From the NCBI GenBank assembly GCA_026419775.2, contig JAOPGA020000108.1:113344-177343 (forward strand): 64,000 bases of DNA. The letters run 5' to 3'. Within the stretch, counting starts at the first letter, position 1. Every line of letters starts with the position of its first letter. Below the pieces are notes generated by a model. That model was not told the origin of the DNA. It did not search any database and worked only from the letters and a program-made list of their open reading frames with translations. Origin of the DNA: Acrasis kona (lineage: Eukaryota > Heterolobosea > Eutetramitea > Acrasida > Acrasidae). The position numbers and the translations under genes are program-made. Positions 63,553-64,000 of this stretch are shown piece by piece.

Positions 63553-63710
63553 GCGTGGATAAAAATAACTTTAAGTTAATAAGTCACTTTCAAATTTCCA
63601 CATTCTTAAGTAAAGACAATAAATTTTATTTTATTTTATACATTTGGCCTTTCTGGGCTTTTCGAGTGGCCGGCCGCGCTCGAAGCGACTTAAGCCAGTT
63701 CACTGACAGT

Positions 63711-64000
63711 TTATTTGTTTCCTCTCTTTTTCTTCGTAGGAGATGCAATAGATCTGGAGTCCTCTTTTTCATCTTCCTCTTCCATGATGTACTCCTCATC
63801 ATCCTCGTCCACCTTCCTCTTTCTGCCTTTTGAGGCTTGGCCCGTTGACATGTTCGATTTGAATAAATTCATCATAGCATCGAACTTGGTGTCAAGACTA
63901 TCAAGTTTAGCCTCGAGCTTGGCATCGTTCTCGGCAAACTTTTCTTGGGCTTTGATAGATTCCATCTCCATGGTATCTTGTCTCTCTGAAAGNTNNTTGA
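63711..64000 (-). CDS. C-terminal part of a coiled-coil nuclear-type protein, cut by the window edge
   Basis: The minus-strand frame is open from the window edge to a stop at 63711. Seen: a heptad-rich helix (AQEKFAENDAKLEAKLDSLD), then NLS-like clusters (KGRKRKV, PTKKKRG) around an acidic stretch (DEDDEEYIMEEEDEKED). It probably continues upstream of the internal Met. Undetermined bases at 63993, 63995 and 63996 blur the edge. No family recognised. Confidence 0.45.
   Translation of the reverse strand, partial: XXLSERQDTMEMESIKAQEKFAENDAKLEAKLDSLDTKFDAMMNLFKSNMSTGQASKGRKRKVDEDDEEYIMEEEDEKEDSRSIASPTKKKRGNK

Noticed and set aside
1-64000. tRNA, rRNA and CRISPR features
   Set aside because: I looked for GTTCRA T-arm patterns, rRNA-like stretches and regularly spaced direct repeats and found none convincing.

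Overview
This window is compact nuclear DNA from a unicellular eukaryote. It is AT-rich, uses the standard code, and has very short GT-AG introns (about 33-67 nt). Its genes are closely packed on both strands. The repertoire (VPS18, ATG10, AP-4 mu, CHMP5, SPCS2, LMBRD1, NFRKB-like, CFAP77 and CFAP161, mARC, and an ankyrin/MORN/VPS9 protein) points to a free-living, potentially flagellated protist. A heterolobosean such as Acrasis or Naegleria would fit, but I cannot confirm this from sequence alone.

Layout. 0-2.3 kb: a truncated member of a repeated gene family, a degenerate LINE endonuclease fragment and a GPI-type surface protein. 2.5-20 kb: ordinary single-copy genes (a 1260-aa unknown protein, DDX3/Ded1 helicase, IMP dehydrogenase, a cytochrome P450, CHMP5, SPCS2, an MFS carrier). 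20.5-26 kb: a repeat island with a decayed transposase, an inverted partial copy of the surface-protein gene, a second member of the repeated family, and a PhyH dioxygenase that is itself copied at 62 kb. 26.7-60 kb: housekeeping and trafficking genes, including a 2.1-kaa LRR/multi-transmembrane protein. 61-64 kb: degenerate and duplicated sequence, a third family member and another truncated gene. Most ambiguous bases (n) fall here.

Functional themes. Endolysosomal traffic and autophagy: VPS18, CHMP5, AP4M1, LMBRD1, ATG10, VPS9 protein. Secretory pathway: SPCS2, FKBP2-like. Cilia: CFAP77, CFAP161. Mitochondria: uL22m and a predicted inner-membrane protein. Neighbouring genes are often head-to-head with 23-63 bp between start codons, or tail-to-tail with 0-34 bp between stop codons. 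Regulatory and UTR sequence must therefore be shared or overlap.

Most notable observation: the repeated family at 1-60, 23.06-23.45 and 63.0-63.5 kb shares a 5' leader and first exon, and carries almost identical 44-nt introns. Two of these introns lie in one gene and flank a 90-nt phase 1-1 exon; the third joins the same first exon to an unrelated 3' exon. This looks like introner-type spread, or intron-mediated module exchange, caught in recent form.

Splice sites, exon bounds and domain calls were worked out by eye from frame, GT-AG signals and family motifs; no search or alignment program was run.
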